DNA from: DASRSS01 sp035656335
GTDB lineage: Bacteria; Actinomycetota; Actinomycetes; Mycobacteriales; Jatrophihabitantaceae
Reading direction: 5' to 3'
Assembly: GCA_035656335.1 (NCBI GenBank)
Contig: DASRSS010000138.1
Coordinates: 1-10,031, forward strand
DNA: 10,031 nucleotides
The notes under the pieces were generated by a model. It was not told where the DNA came from and made no database searches. It saw only the letters and a program-made list of their open reading frames with translations. The first letter of the stretch is position 1. Every line of letters begins with the position of its first letter. Both the position numbers and the translations under genes were made by a program. Shown piece after piece: positions 1 to 4,824 of the stretch.

Positions 1-669
1 GTCACCGCCGCGGACAAGGCCACCGAGAGCTGGCTGCGGGACGAGCTGGCCCGGCTGCGCCCGGACGACGCCGTGCTCGGCGAGGAGTCCGGCGCCGAGG
101 CGGGGACGAGCGCGGTGCGCTGGGTGGTCGATCCGATCGACGGCACGGTGAACTTCGTGCTCGGGCTGCCGCAGTACGCGGTGTCGGTCGCGGCCGAGGT
201 GGACGGCCGGACGGTCGCCGGCGCGGTGCTGAATCCGGCCACCGGGGAGCTGTTCCACGCGCACCTCGGCGGCGGTGCCTACCTCGGCGACACCCGGCTG
301 CACGGCCCGCGCGACGTGGAGCTGGCCCGGGCCGTCGTCGGCACCGGCTTCGCGTACGCGGCGCAGCGCCGGCAGCGGCAGGCCGCGGTCGTGGCACAGC
401 TGCTGCCCGCCGTCGCCGATCTCCGCCGGCTGGGCTCGGCCAGCCTGGACCTGTGCGCCGTCGCCGCGGGACGGCTGGACGCGTACTTCGAGGCGGGCCT
501 GAACCCGTGGGACTACGCCGCCGGGCTCCTCATCGCCACCGAGGCCGGCTGCGCGGCGACCGGACTGCGTGACCGCGAACCCGGCCCGACGCTGGCCGCC
601 GTGGCGCGTCCGGAGCTGCTCGCCGACCTCGCCGCGCTGCTGGAGCGCCTGGACGCCGACCGGGTGTGA
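1..669 (+). CDS. suhB: Inositol monophosphatase family protein (SuhB-like), 5' end missing
   Basis: The reading frame is open from base 1 to a TGA at 667-669, giving 222 visible residues. About 40-60 N-terminal residues lie outside the window. Visible family signatures, numbered from the first visible residue, are a VTAADKATES segment at 1-10, the GEES metal-site motif at 27-30, the hallmark WVVDPIDGTVNF motif at 41-52 (D44 and D47 as metal ligands) and the C-terminal motif NPWDYAAG at 168-175 (D171). Enzymes of this family remove phosphate from myo-inositol 1-phosphate or related sugar phosphates using Mg2+ in the cytosol. In actinobacteria this supplies inositol for phosphatidylinositol lipids and mycothiol. 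Related substrates (histidinol phosphate, fructose bisphosphate) cannot be excluded from sequence alone. The assignment to suhB rests on motifs and on synteny with M. tuberculosis Rv2701c. It converges on the cei-like gene with a 15-nt gap. Confidence 0.9.
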   Translation, partial: VTAADKATESWLRDELARLRPDDAVLGEESGAEAGTSAVRWVVDPIDGTVNFVLGLPQYAVSVAAEVDGRTVAGAVLNPATGELFHAHLGGGAYLGDTRLHGPRDVELARAVVGTGFAYAAQRRQRQAAVVAQLLPAVADLRRLGSASLDLCAVAAGRLDAYFEAGLNPWDYAAGLLIATEAGCAATGLRDREPGPTLAAVARPELLADLAALLERLDADRV

Positions 670-671
670 CC

Positions 672-696
672 GCCGCCGGTCGACTCAGCCGGCGGC
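672..696. terminator. GC-rich hairpin between convergent suhB and cei-like genes
   Basis: An 8-bp perfect inverted repeat (GCCGCCGG at 672-679 and CCGGCGGC at 689-696) encloses a 9-nt loop that contains the stop codon of the minus-strand gene (685-687). It begins 2 nt after the suhB stop. There is no U-tract on either strand, so it would be an actinobacterial-style hairpin terminator working in both directions, or an mRNA 3' end stabiliser. The structure is read directly; the function is inferred. Confidence 0.45.
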
Positions 697-1317
697 CGGA
701 CTGGCCGTGCCGCACGCGCTGCTGCTGGACTGGAGGTCCGGAGCACCGGCGACGGGCACCAGCTTGATGGCGTCGGCCTTCAGCGCGGCCGTCACGGCGT
801 GCTGCGAGGCGACGTTCTTGTACTTGGTGCCGAGCGAGACCAGGACGGTGGAGTCCTTCGAGTTGGTCTTCACCAGCTTCGCGCCGGGGAAGTAGTACTG
901 CAGCAGCTGCGCCCCCTGGCTGCCGTCCGGGCCGTACCGGATCTCGGCCACGCCGGTGATCTTGCCCGAGTAGCCGGGATACGCCTTGCTGTCGTTGGCG
1001 GCCGACGCCGGCGCCTGGAAACCGTCCTGGACGAGCGCGCGCTGCGCCTTGGTCGCGATGCCCTGGCGCTTGGTCGAGTTGAGGACGGTCACGGTGATCG
1101 CCTCCTGCTCGGGCAGCTGCTTCGGCTGCGCCGCCGCCGTGGACGGCGTGCAGGTCGGGCCTGCCGCGGCGTCGTCCGAACTGCGGGCGAGCACCCGCCA
1201 CCACACCAGCGCGGCCAGCAGCGTCAGCGCGAGCAGGAACACCAGCGCCGGCAGCGGGCGCCGGGTGCCCGGTTCGCTCGCGGAGCCGCCGGACGGCGCA
1301 CTTGGCGGGCTGGTCAT
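685..1317 (-). CDS. cei: Cei-like envelope integrity protein, LytR_C domain, single membrane anchor
   Basis: This 210-residue protein has a short Pro/Ser-rich N-terminus, one strong hydrophobic segment (about residues 22-43) and a long outside portion with an LytR_C-type domain. The domain begins at the ITVTVLNST segment (about 74-82), followed by KRQGIATKAQRAL. The topology fits an N-in, C-out membrane-anchored protein. Its M. tuberculosis counterpart Rv2700 is known as Cei and is needed for envelope integrity. LytR_C domains occur in the LytR-CpsA-Psr wall-ligation family, but no catalytic LCP domain is present here, so this is probably an accessory or structural envelope protein. Two cysteines (C56 just after the membrane segment, C202 near the C-terminus) could form a disulfide. 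The ATG start at 1317 is supported by an AGGAGG at 1329-1334 (11-nt spacing). It is divergent from the DUF4193 gene and convergent with suhB. Confidence 0.8.
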   Translation of the reverse strand: MTSPPSAPSGGSASEPGTRRPLPALVFLLALTLLAALVWWRVLARSSDDAAAGPTCTPSTAAAQPKQLPEQEAITVTVLNSTKRQGIATKAQRALVQDGFQAPASAANDSKAYPGYSGKITGVAEIRYGPDGSQGAQLLQYYFPGAKLVKTNSKDSTVLVSLGTKYKNVASQHAVTAALKADAIKLVPVAGAPDLQSSSSACGTASPAAG

Positions 1318-1349
1318 CGGCTGGTGAACCTCCTGGGGGACGGGCTGTC

Positions 1350-1355
1350 AGCCTA
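1350..1355 (-). promoter_or_regulatory. Candidate -10 element for the cei-like gene
   Basis: The minus strand reads TAGGCT (TANNNT type). Transcription would begin near 1343, giving a leader of about 25 nt that contains the AGGAGG ribosome binding site. A partial -35 match ending in GACA lies about 20 nt upstream, longer than the usual spacing. This is pattern matching only. Confidence 0.35.
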
Positions 1356-1370
1356 GCCGCGAGCAAGTCG

Positions 1371-1396
1371 GGAATTGTCGTGGCATCCCCGCCGTT
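1371..1396 (+). promoter_or_regulatory. Candidate sigma-R/sigma-H (thiol-stress ECF) promoter for the DUF4193 gene
   Basis: GGAAT at 1371-1375 and GTT at 1394-1396 are separated by exactly 18 nt. This matches the GGAAT-N18-GTT consensus that I recall for Streptomyces sigma-R and mycobacterial sigma-H. The flanking G (GGGAAT) and C (CGTT) also fit. Transcription would start near 1403 and leave a leader of about 215 nt before DUF4193. The regulated protein carries two CxxC pairs, in keeping with a thiol or zinc stress regulon, but the link is inference. Confidence 0.45.
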
Positions 1397-1617
1397 AGGG
1401 ACACACCGCGACGCGGTAACGTTCCGCGGCTGACGCGGTACGCCGTCGCTTCGACGACCTGTCGGGAACCGGGCACAAAACCGAGGCCCCGCACGTTGCA
1501 AGCGCCGGACAACCGAACACGCGTGAGGTGTCCGAACGATCACCGAGCCGCCAACCACCGACGACCACTACTCACCAAGCCCCCCCACAGACCCCCACCG
1601 AGGAGTTGAAGAATCGA

Positions 1618-1926
1618 ATGGCGACCGACTACGACGCACCGCGTCGCGGAGACGTCGACGACCTGGGCGAGGACTCGCTCGAGGAACTCAAGGCCAAGCG
1701 AGCCGAAGCACAGTCCGGATCGATCGATGTCGACGAGACGGAACTGAACGAATCCCTGGAGCTGCCGGGCGCCGACCTGTCCGGCATGTCGGGCGAAGAA
1801 CTGACGGTGCGGGTCGTGCCGAAGCAGGACGACGAGTTCACCTGCTCACGATGCTTCCTGGTCCATCACCGCAGCCGCCTCGCGAAGCAGACCAAGGGCC
1901 AGTTCATCTGCCGCGATTGCGCTTGA
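1618..1926 (+). CDS. DUF4193 family small zinc-ribbon protein
   Basis: This 102-residue protein is acidic in its N-terminal two thirds, with many Asp, Glu and Ser residues and no hydrophobic segment. It ends in a four-cysteine ribbon: C76 and C79 (TCSRC), then C98 and C101 (ICRDC). The 18-residue spacer between the CxxC pairs is rich in Arg, Lys and His. Zinc binding is the obvious inference, and such basic ribbons often bind nucleic acid or RNA polymerase, but no function is established for DUF4193 to my knowledge. The counterpart in the syntenic M. tuberculosis block is Rv2699c. The ATG at 1618 is chosen because the family starts with MATDYDAPR-like sequence and because AGGAG lies at 1601-1605 (12 nt upstream). 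The TGA stop lies within the hairpin at 1924-1958. It probably has its own promoter in the long upstream region. Confidence 0.85.
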   Translation: MATDYDAPRRGDVDDLGEDSLEELKAKRAEAQSGSIDVDETELNESLELPGADLSGMSGEELTVRVVPKQDDEFTCSRCFLVHHRSRLAKQTKGQFICRDCA

Positions 1927-1958
1927 TTTCGTGACGCGCGAAGCGCGTCACGAAATCA
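1924..1958. terminator. 16-bp perfect hairpin sharing the stop codons of two convergent genes
   Basis: Bases 1924-1939 pair perfectly with 1943-1958 around a GAA loop at 1940-1942. The first three bases of the left arm (TGA, 1924-1926) are the stop codon of DUF4193. The last three of the right arm read as the TGA stop of the SDR gene on the minus strand. Because the structure is symmetrical it should act on transcripts from both sides. It lacks a clean U-tract, as many actinobacterial terminators do. Structure seen directly; bidirectional termination inferred. Confidence 0.75.
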
Positions 1959-2741
1959 GAGCGACGCGCGTAGCGAACTGCCGCCGTCGATCACCAGGGT
2001 CTGACCGGTGATCCAGGCGGCGTCGGACGAGGCCAGGAACGCGGCGGCGGCACCGATGTCGGCCGGCTCACCGAGCCGGCCGAGCGGGTAGTTCGCCGCC
2101 GCGGCCGCCTCGTCCGCCTCGTACAGCGCGGCCGCGAACCGGGTCTTCACCACGGCGGGCGCGATCGCGTTCACCCGCACCGACGGCGCGAGCTCGGCGG
2201 CCAGCTGCACGGTCAGCCCGATCAGGGCGGCCTTGCTCACCCCGTAGTACGCGATCCCCGGCGCCGGGTGCAGGCCGGCGACCGAGGCGATGTTCACGAT
2301 CGAACCCGCGCCGTCCGCACCCAGGCCGGCACCGAGCGCGTGGCGCGCCCACGACAGCGCGGCCAGCACGTTGACGTCCATAATCTTGCGGGCAACGGAC
2401 TCGTCCAGCTCCGTCAACGGGCCGTACGCGGGGTTGATCCCCGTGTTGTTCACCAGCACATCCAGCCGGCCGTAGCGCTCGACCACCGTGCGGAACACCT
2501 GTGCTTGGTGCTCGGGATCGTCCGCGCGGCCGGCGACGAAGCTGGCCCGGTCCGGGCCGAGCTCGTCCACCGCGGCCTGCAGCCCCTCGGGCTTGCGCGC
2601 GGTGATCAAAACCCGGCCGCCTTCGGCCACGATGCGCGCGGCGATCGCCAACCCGATACCGCGGCTGGCGCCGGTGACGACGGCGACGCGGTCGGTGAAG
2701 CGGGCGGAGATTTCGGAGGCGGGGACGCTGACGGGATCCAT
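1956..2741 (-). CDS. Short-chain dehydrogenase/reductase (SDR) family oxidoreductase
   Basis: This is a 261-residue classical SDR. The TGASRGIG dinucleotide-binding motif lies at 23-30, and the structural NNAG motif is present as the variant NNTG at 98-101. The catalytic set is N124, S153, Y166 and K170 (YGVSK). The PG-containing turn and conserved N191 region and a C-terminal TLVIDGGSS segment are also present. Basic residues R49 and K50 after the second strand suggest preference for NADP(H). It catalyses an NAD(P)-dependent carbonyl/alcohol redox step in the cytosol; FabG-like 3-oxoacyl reduction is possible, but the substrate is unknown. The ATG at 2741 has no Shine-Dalgarno sequence but a TAGGGT hexamer 7 nt upstream, suggesting a leaderless transcript. 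It also lies 21 nt after the DUF3093 stop and could be co-transcribed. It is the extra gene relative to the M. tuberculosis order. Confidence 0.9.
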   Translation of the reverse strand: MDPVSVPASEISARFTDRVAVVTGASRGIGLAIAARIVAEGGRVLITARKPEGLQAAVDELGPDRASFVAGRADDPEHQAQVFRTVVERYGRLDVLVNNTGINPAYGPLTELDESVARKIMDVNVLAALSWARHALGAGLGADGAGSIVNIASVAGLHPAPGIAYYGVSKAALIGLTVQLAAELAPSVRVNAIAPAVVKTRFAAALYEADEAAAAANYPLGRLGEPADIGAAAAFLASSDAAWITGQTLVIDGGSSLRASL

Positions 2742-2748
2742 GGAGCGG

Positions 2749-2754
2749 ACCCTA
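2749..2754 (-). promoter_or_regulatory. Candidate leaderless -10 (TAGGGT) for the SDR gene
   Basis: The minus strand reads TAGGGT, then 7 nt, then the ATG at 2741. Transcription would start at or next to the A of the ATG. No convincing -35 is visible. It sits in the 21-nt gap after DUF3093, so it could give the SDR gene its own transcript. Confidence 0.4.
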
Positions 2755-2762
2755 GCGGCAGG

Positions 2763-3227
2763 TCAGTCGGCCGAGCGCAGCAACTCCACCAGCCGCTCGG
2801 GGTGGCGCGTGCTGATCACCCAGTACGGCGTCGGGTCGTCCGGGTCGTCCAGCCACAGTTGCACGCCCGGGCCGATCCAGGGGCGGATGGCGACGAACGC
2901 GGCCGGGTCGCCCTCGCGTCCGACCACCCGGCGCAGCGTGGCCGCGTCGAGGCCGACGCAGCCGCTGACGTAGCTCAGCGGCAGGTGCGCGCCGCGGACC
3001 CGCAGCTCGCCGCCGGAGATCTCCAGCGTGCTGTGCCCGAACCACCACACGATCGCGACCGACAGCGGCAGCAGCGTGCCGAACGGGATCCAGTCGGTCA
3101 GCGAGTAGCCGGCGATGTGGAACTCGGCCGCGAGCAGCGACGCGACGAACAGCGCGACCGGGTACCACCACCAGGGTGTGCGCAGCCGCTCCCGGTACTG
3201 CACGGAAGTCTCGCTGCGGGTGCTCAT
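2763..3227 (-). CDS. DUF3093 family membrane protein
   Basis: This 154-residue protein has a typical DUF3093 beginning (SVQYRERLRTPWWWYPVALF). Two hydrophobic segments lie close together (about 21-40 and 47-63), followed by a soluble C-terminal part with conserved HSTLEISGGELRVRGAHLPL and a final PYWVISTRHPERLVELL segment. The soluble part looks like a small membrane-tethered domain of beta type, similar in layout to PH-like bacterial domains; that resemblance is only an impression. Function is unknown; the syntenic M. tuberculosis gene is Rv2698. I chose the ATG at 3227 rather than upstream starts that would add about 50 residues overlapping dut. A TACCCT hexamer lies exactly 7 nt before this ATG, which fits a leaderless message. 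It is divergent from dut and upstream of the SDR gene on the same strand. Confidence 0.85.
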   Translation of the reverse strand: MSTRSETSVQYRERLRTPWWWYPVALFVASLLAAEFHIAGYSLTDWIPFGTLLPLSVAIVWWFGHSTLEISGGELRVRGAHLPLSYVSGCVGLDAATLRRVVGREGDPAAFVAIRPWIGPGVQLWLDDPDDPTPYWVISTRHPERLVELLRSAD

Positions 3228-3234
3228 GGCATCG

Positions 3235-3244
3235 AGGGTAGCCT
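3235..3244. promoter_or_regulatory. Overlapping bidirectional -10 element between DUF3093 and dut
   Basis: The 10-bp sequence AGGGTAGCCT has the symmetrical form ANNNTANNNT. On the plus strand it gives TAGCCT (3239-3244), 8 nt before the GTG at 3253. On the minus strand it gives TACCCT (3240-3235), 7 nt before the ATG at 3227. The two hexamers share the central TA. Both genes could thus be transcribed leaderless from one opened site. No good -35 is seen on either side. Confidence 0.5.
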
Positions 3245-3252
3245 CCCGTCCC

Positions 3253-3774
3253 GTGACAGACGCCCGCATGGATCCCGCACCGGACGCGGCAACCGGCGTG
3301 AGCGTGCTCGTCCAGCGCCTCGACACGGGCGTCCCGCTCCCGCTGTACGCGCTGCCCGGTGATGCCGGCGCCGACATCGTGACCGCCGAGGACGTCGTGC
3401 TGGCACCGGGGGAGCGCGCGCTGCTCCCGACCGGGCTCGCGATCGCGGTGCCGGACGGCTACGCCGCGTTCGTCCACCCGCGCTCCGGGCTGGCCGCGCG
3501 AGTCGGGCTGGGGCTGGTCAACGCGCCGGGCACCATCGACTCCGGATACCGTGGCGAGGTCAAGGTGATCGTCATCAACCACGACCGGACGCAGAGCCTG
3601 ACGCTCACGCGCGGCGAGCGGATCGCGCAACTGGTGATCCAGCGCGTCGAGCGCGCGACGTTCGTCGAGGTCGACCGGCTGCCCGAGTCCGAGCGGGCCG
3701 ACGGCGGGCACGGCTCGACGGGCGGCGCCGCCGCGCTGCACCGGATCGGTACTGAGCACGAGGAGAACGCGTAG
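3253..3774 (+). CDS. dut: dUTP diphosphatase (dUTPase)
   Basis: This enzyme hydrolyses dUTP to dUMP and pyrophosphate, keeping uracil out of DNA and feeding thymidylate synthesis. All five motifs of trimeric dUTPases are present (numbering from the GTG at 3253). They are motif 1 GDAGADI (36-42), motif 2 HPRSGLA (75-81), motif 3 GTIDSGYRG (93-101, catalytic D96), motif 4 RGERIAQ (120-126) and the flexible C-terminal motif 5 GGHGSTGG (151-158), whose His stacks on the uracil base. About 15 residues follow motif 5. The start is uncertain. GTG 3253 is preferred because TAGCCT lies 8 nt upstream; ATG 3268 and GTG 3298 are alternatives, the last aligning best with my memory of M. tuberculosis Dut. 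No Shine-Dalgarno supports any of them. It overlaps DUF3710 by one base. Confidence 0.93.
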   Translation: MTDARMDPAPDAATGVSVLVQRLDTGVPLPLYALPGDAGADIVTAEDVVLAPGERALLPTGLAIAVPDGYAAFVHPRSGLAARVGLGLVNAPGTIDSGYRGEVKVIVINHDRTQSLTLTRGERIAQLVIQRVERATFVEVDRLPESERADGGHGSTGGAAALHRIGTEHEENA

Positions 3775-4433
3775 TGGCGTCGCGACGCAGGAACAAGATC
3801 ACCGAGCGGGCGAAGCTGGACGCCACCCCGCCGTGGGAGACGCGGGTGCGCCCGGAGCTGGCACCGACCGAGGGACCGTTCGACGAGCGGGACGCTCCCG
3901 AGGACGACGTGGCGCGGGTCGACCTGGGTGCCCTGCGGGTTCCGGTCGGCCAGGGCCTGGACCTGCGCCTGGAGGTCAACGAGGCACAGCAGGTCATCGC
4001 GGTCACGCTCGCCGGCGCGCACGGCAGCATGCAGCTGGGCGTCTTCGCGGCGCCGCGCAACGAGGGGATCTGGGACGACGTCCGCGCCGAGATCGCGTCG
4101 TCCATGAACTCGCAGCGCGGCCAGGCCAAGGAGCGCCTCGACGGCCCGTTCGGCACCGAGCTGCACGGCAAGCTGCCCGGGGACGGCGGCGCCGCGGTGC
4201 CGGTGCGGTTCATCGGCGTGGACGGCCCACGGTGGTTCCTGCGCGCGATGCTGATCGGTGCCGTCGCGACCGAGGACGCCAAGGCCGAGCCGTACCTGCG
4301 CGCACTGCGCAACGTCGTCGTGGTGCGCGGCAACGACCCGCTGCCCGTCCGCGAGCCGGTCGAGCTGCGCCTGCCGCGGGACGTCGTGCTGCCCGAGCCG
4401 GGCGACGAGGCCGTGGCCGACGGCGACGAATAG
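3774..4433 (+). CDS. DUF3710 domain-containing protein
   Basis: This is a 219-residue soluble protein with no signal peptide or membrane segment. It matches the actinobacterial DUF3710 family: a basic N-terminus, a GPFDERDAPEDD segment (34-45), a VDLGALRVP segment (49-57), an RNEGIWDDVRAEI helix (95-107), GPFGTEL (124-130) and a strongly conserved GVDGPRWFLRA (148-158). The acidic tail ends in Asp/Glu. The role is unknown; the M. tuberculosis counterpart in this order is Rv2696c. The GTG start overlaps the dut TAG stop (TAGTG), and an AGGAG at 3761-3765 sits 8 nt upstream inside the dut coding sequence, so translation is very likely coupled to dut. Conserved linkage to dut and to an OB-fold protein hints at a nucleic-acid or nucleotide-related role, which is inference. 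Confidence 0.85.
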   Translation: MASRRRNKITERAKLDATPPWETRVRPELAPTEGPFDERDAPEDDVARVDLGALRVPVGQGLDLRLEVNEAQQVIAVTLAGAHGSMQLGVFAAPRNEGIWDDVRAEIASSMNSQRGQAKERLDGPFGTELHGKLPGDGGAAVPVRFIGVDGPRWFLRAMLIGAVATEDAKAEPYLRALRNVVVVRGNDPLPVREPVELRLPRDVVLPEPGDEAVADGDE

Positions 4434-4449
4434 TCCGGCTGAATCGGGT

Positions 4450-4455
4450 TACCCT
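4450..4455 (+). promoter_or_regulatory. Candidate leaderless -10 (TACCCT) for the OB-fold gene
   Basis: TACCCT is followed by 6 nt and then the GTG at 4462, placing the expected transcription start on the start codon. It lies in the 28-nt gap after DUF3710, and no Shine-Dalgarno sequence precedes the GTG. The same hexamer occurs before DUF3093. No clear -35 is seen. Confidence 0.45.
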
Positions 4456-4461
4456 GTCCGC

Positions 4462-4824
4462 GTGGGCCAGAACATCTCGCTGCTGCACCGGCTGACCGCC
4501 AGTGCGCACCAGCTCGACGCGGTCGAGCTGCAGTCCGAGGTCGAACGGCTGTCGTGCACGAAGCTGTGCGACGTCCGTCCCGGGCAGGTGCTGACCACCG
4601 GCGGACGGCTGCGCGCGGTGGTCTACACGCCGAGCGAGAACGTCCCGACCCTGGAGGCCGAGCTGTTCGACGGCTCCGGCTCGATCGTGCTGGTCTGGCT
4701 GGGGCGCCGCCGCATCGCGGGACTGGAGCCGGGCCGCCGGATCATCGCGCGCGGTCGCGTCGGCGAGCACCAGGGCCGGCCGGCGATCTACAACCCCTGG
4801 TACGAGCTGCAGTGTGGGGCCTGA
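4462..4824 (+). CDS. Small OB-fold nucleic-acid-binding-like protein
   Basis: This 120-residue cytosolic protein has a helical N-terminus (NISLLHRLTASAHQLDAVEL) followed by a compact beta-rich domain from about residue 36 to 118. The order of strands (GQVLTTGGRLRAVVYT, then TLEAELFDGSGSIVLVWLG, then PGRRIIARGRV, then GRPAIYNPWYELQ) is that of a RecG/tRNA-anticodon type OB fold. It carries two cysteines at 32 and 36 and one near the end. Such folds bind single-stranded DNA or RNA; the particular target is unknown. The syntenic M. tuberculosis gene is Rv2694c. The GTG at 4462 is preferred over longer frames because the upstream extension reads as an off-frame shadow of DUF3710. The end overlaps the proposed DUF3159 start by 13 nt. 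Confidence 0.85.
   Translation: MGQNISLLHRLTASAHQLDAVELQSEVERLSCTKLCDVRPGQVLTTGGRLRAVVYTPSENVPTLEAELFDGSGSIVLVWLGRRRIAGLEPGRRIIARGRVGEHQGRPAIYNPWYELQCGA

Larger units (their letters stand above)
1318..1617. other. 300-nt divergent intergenic region between cei-like and DUF4193 genes
   Basis: I support no gene here. It holds the cei-like ribosome binding site and a candidate minus-strand -10 near its left end, then a sigma-R-type promoter on the plus strand at 1371-1396. A 9-bp direct repeat GACGCGGTA lies at 1410-1418 and 1432-1440, a C-rich and G-poor tract at about 1551-1600, and an AGGAG before the DUF4193 start. An in-frame GTG at 1528 would extend DUF4193 by 30 residues. I reject it because only about 19 of those 30 codons end in G or C, far below the neighbouring genes. 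Confidence 0.7.

Noticed and set aside
98..101. Possible mobile element or prophage boundary anywhere in the window
   Set aside because: No transposase, integrase, target-site duplication, tRNA or composition shift was seen; the gene order is that of a conserved core block.
1528..1617. N-terminal extension of DUF4193 from an in-frame GTG
   Set aside because: Pro/Thr-rich, not part of the family, weak third-position G+C, and an AGGAG precedes the ATG at 1618.
2440..2448. NNTG instead of NNAG in the SDR as a sign of inactivation
   Set aside because: The catalytic N124, S153, Y166 and K170 and the glycine motif are intact, and Thr at this position is tolerated in active SDRs.
2268..3362. Plus-strand open frame of 364 codons antisense to the SDR and DUF3093 genes
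   Set aside because: Arg/Asp/Gln-rich shadow frame with no recognisable domain, opposite two genes with clear family signatures.
3228..3377. N-terminal extension of DUF3093 to 204 residues
   Set aside because: It would overlap the dut coding region, has Ser/Ala-rich non-family sequence, and the ATG at 3227 matches the family start and the -10 spacing.
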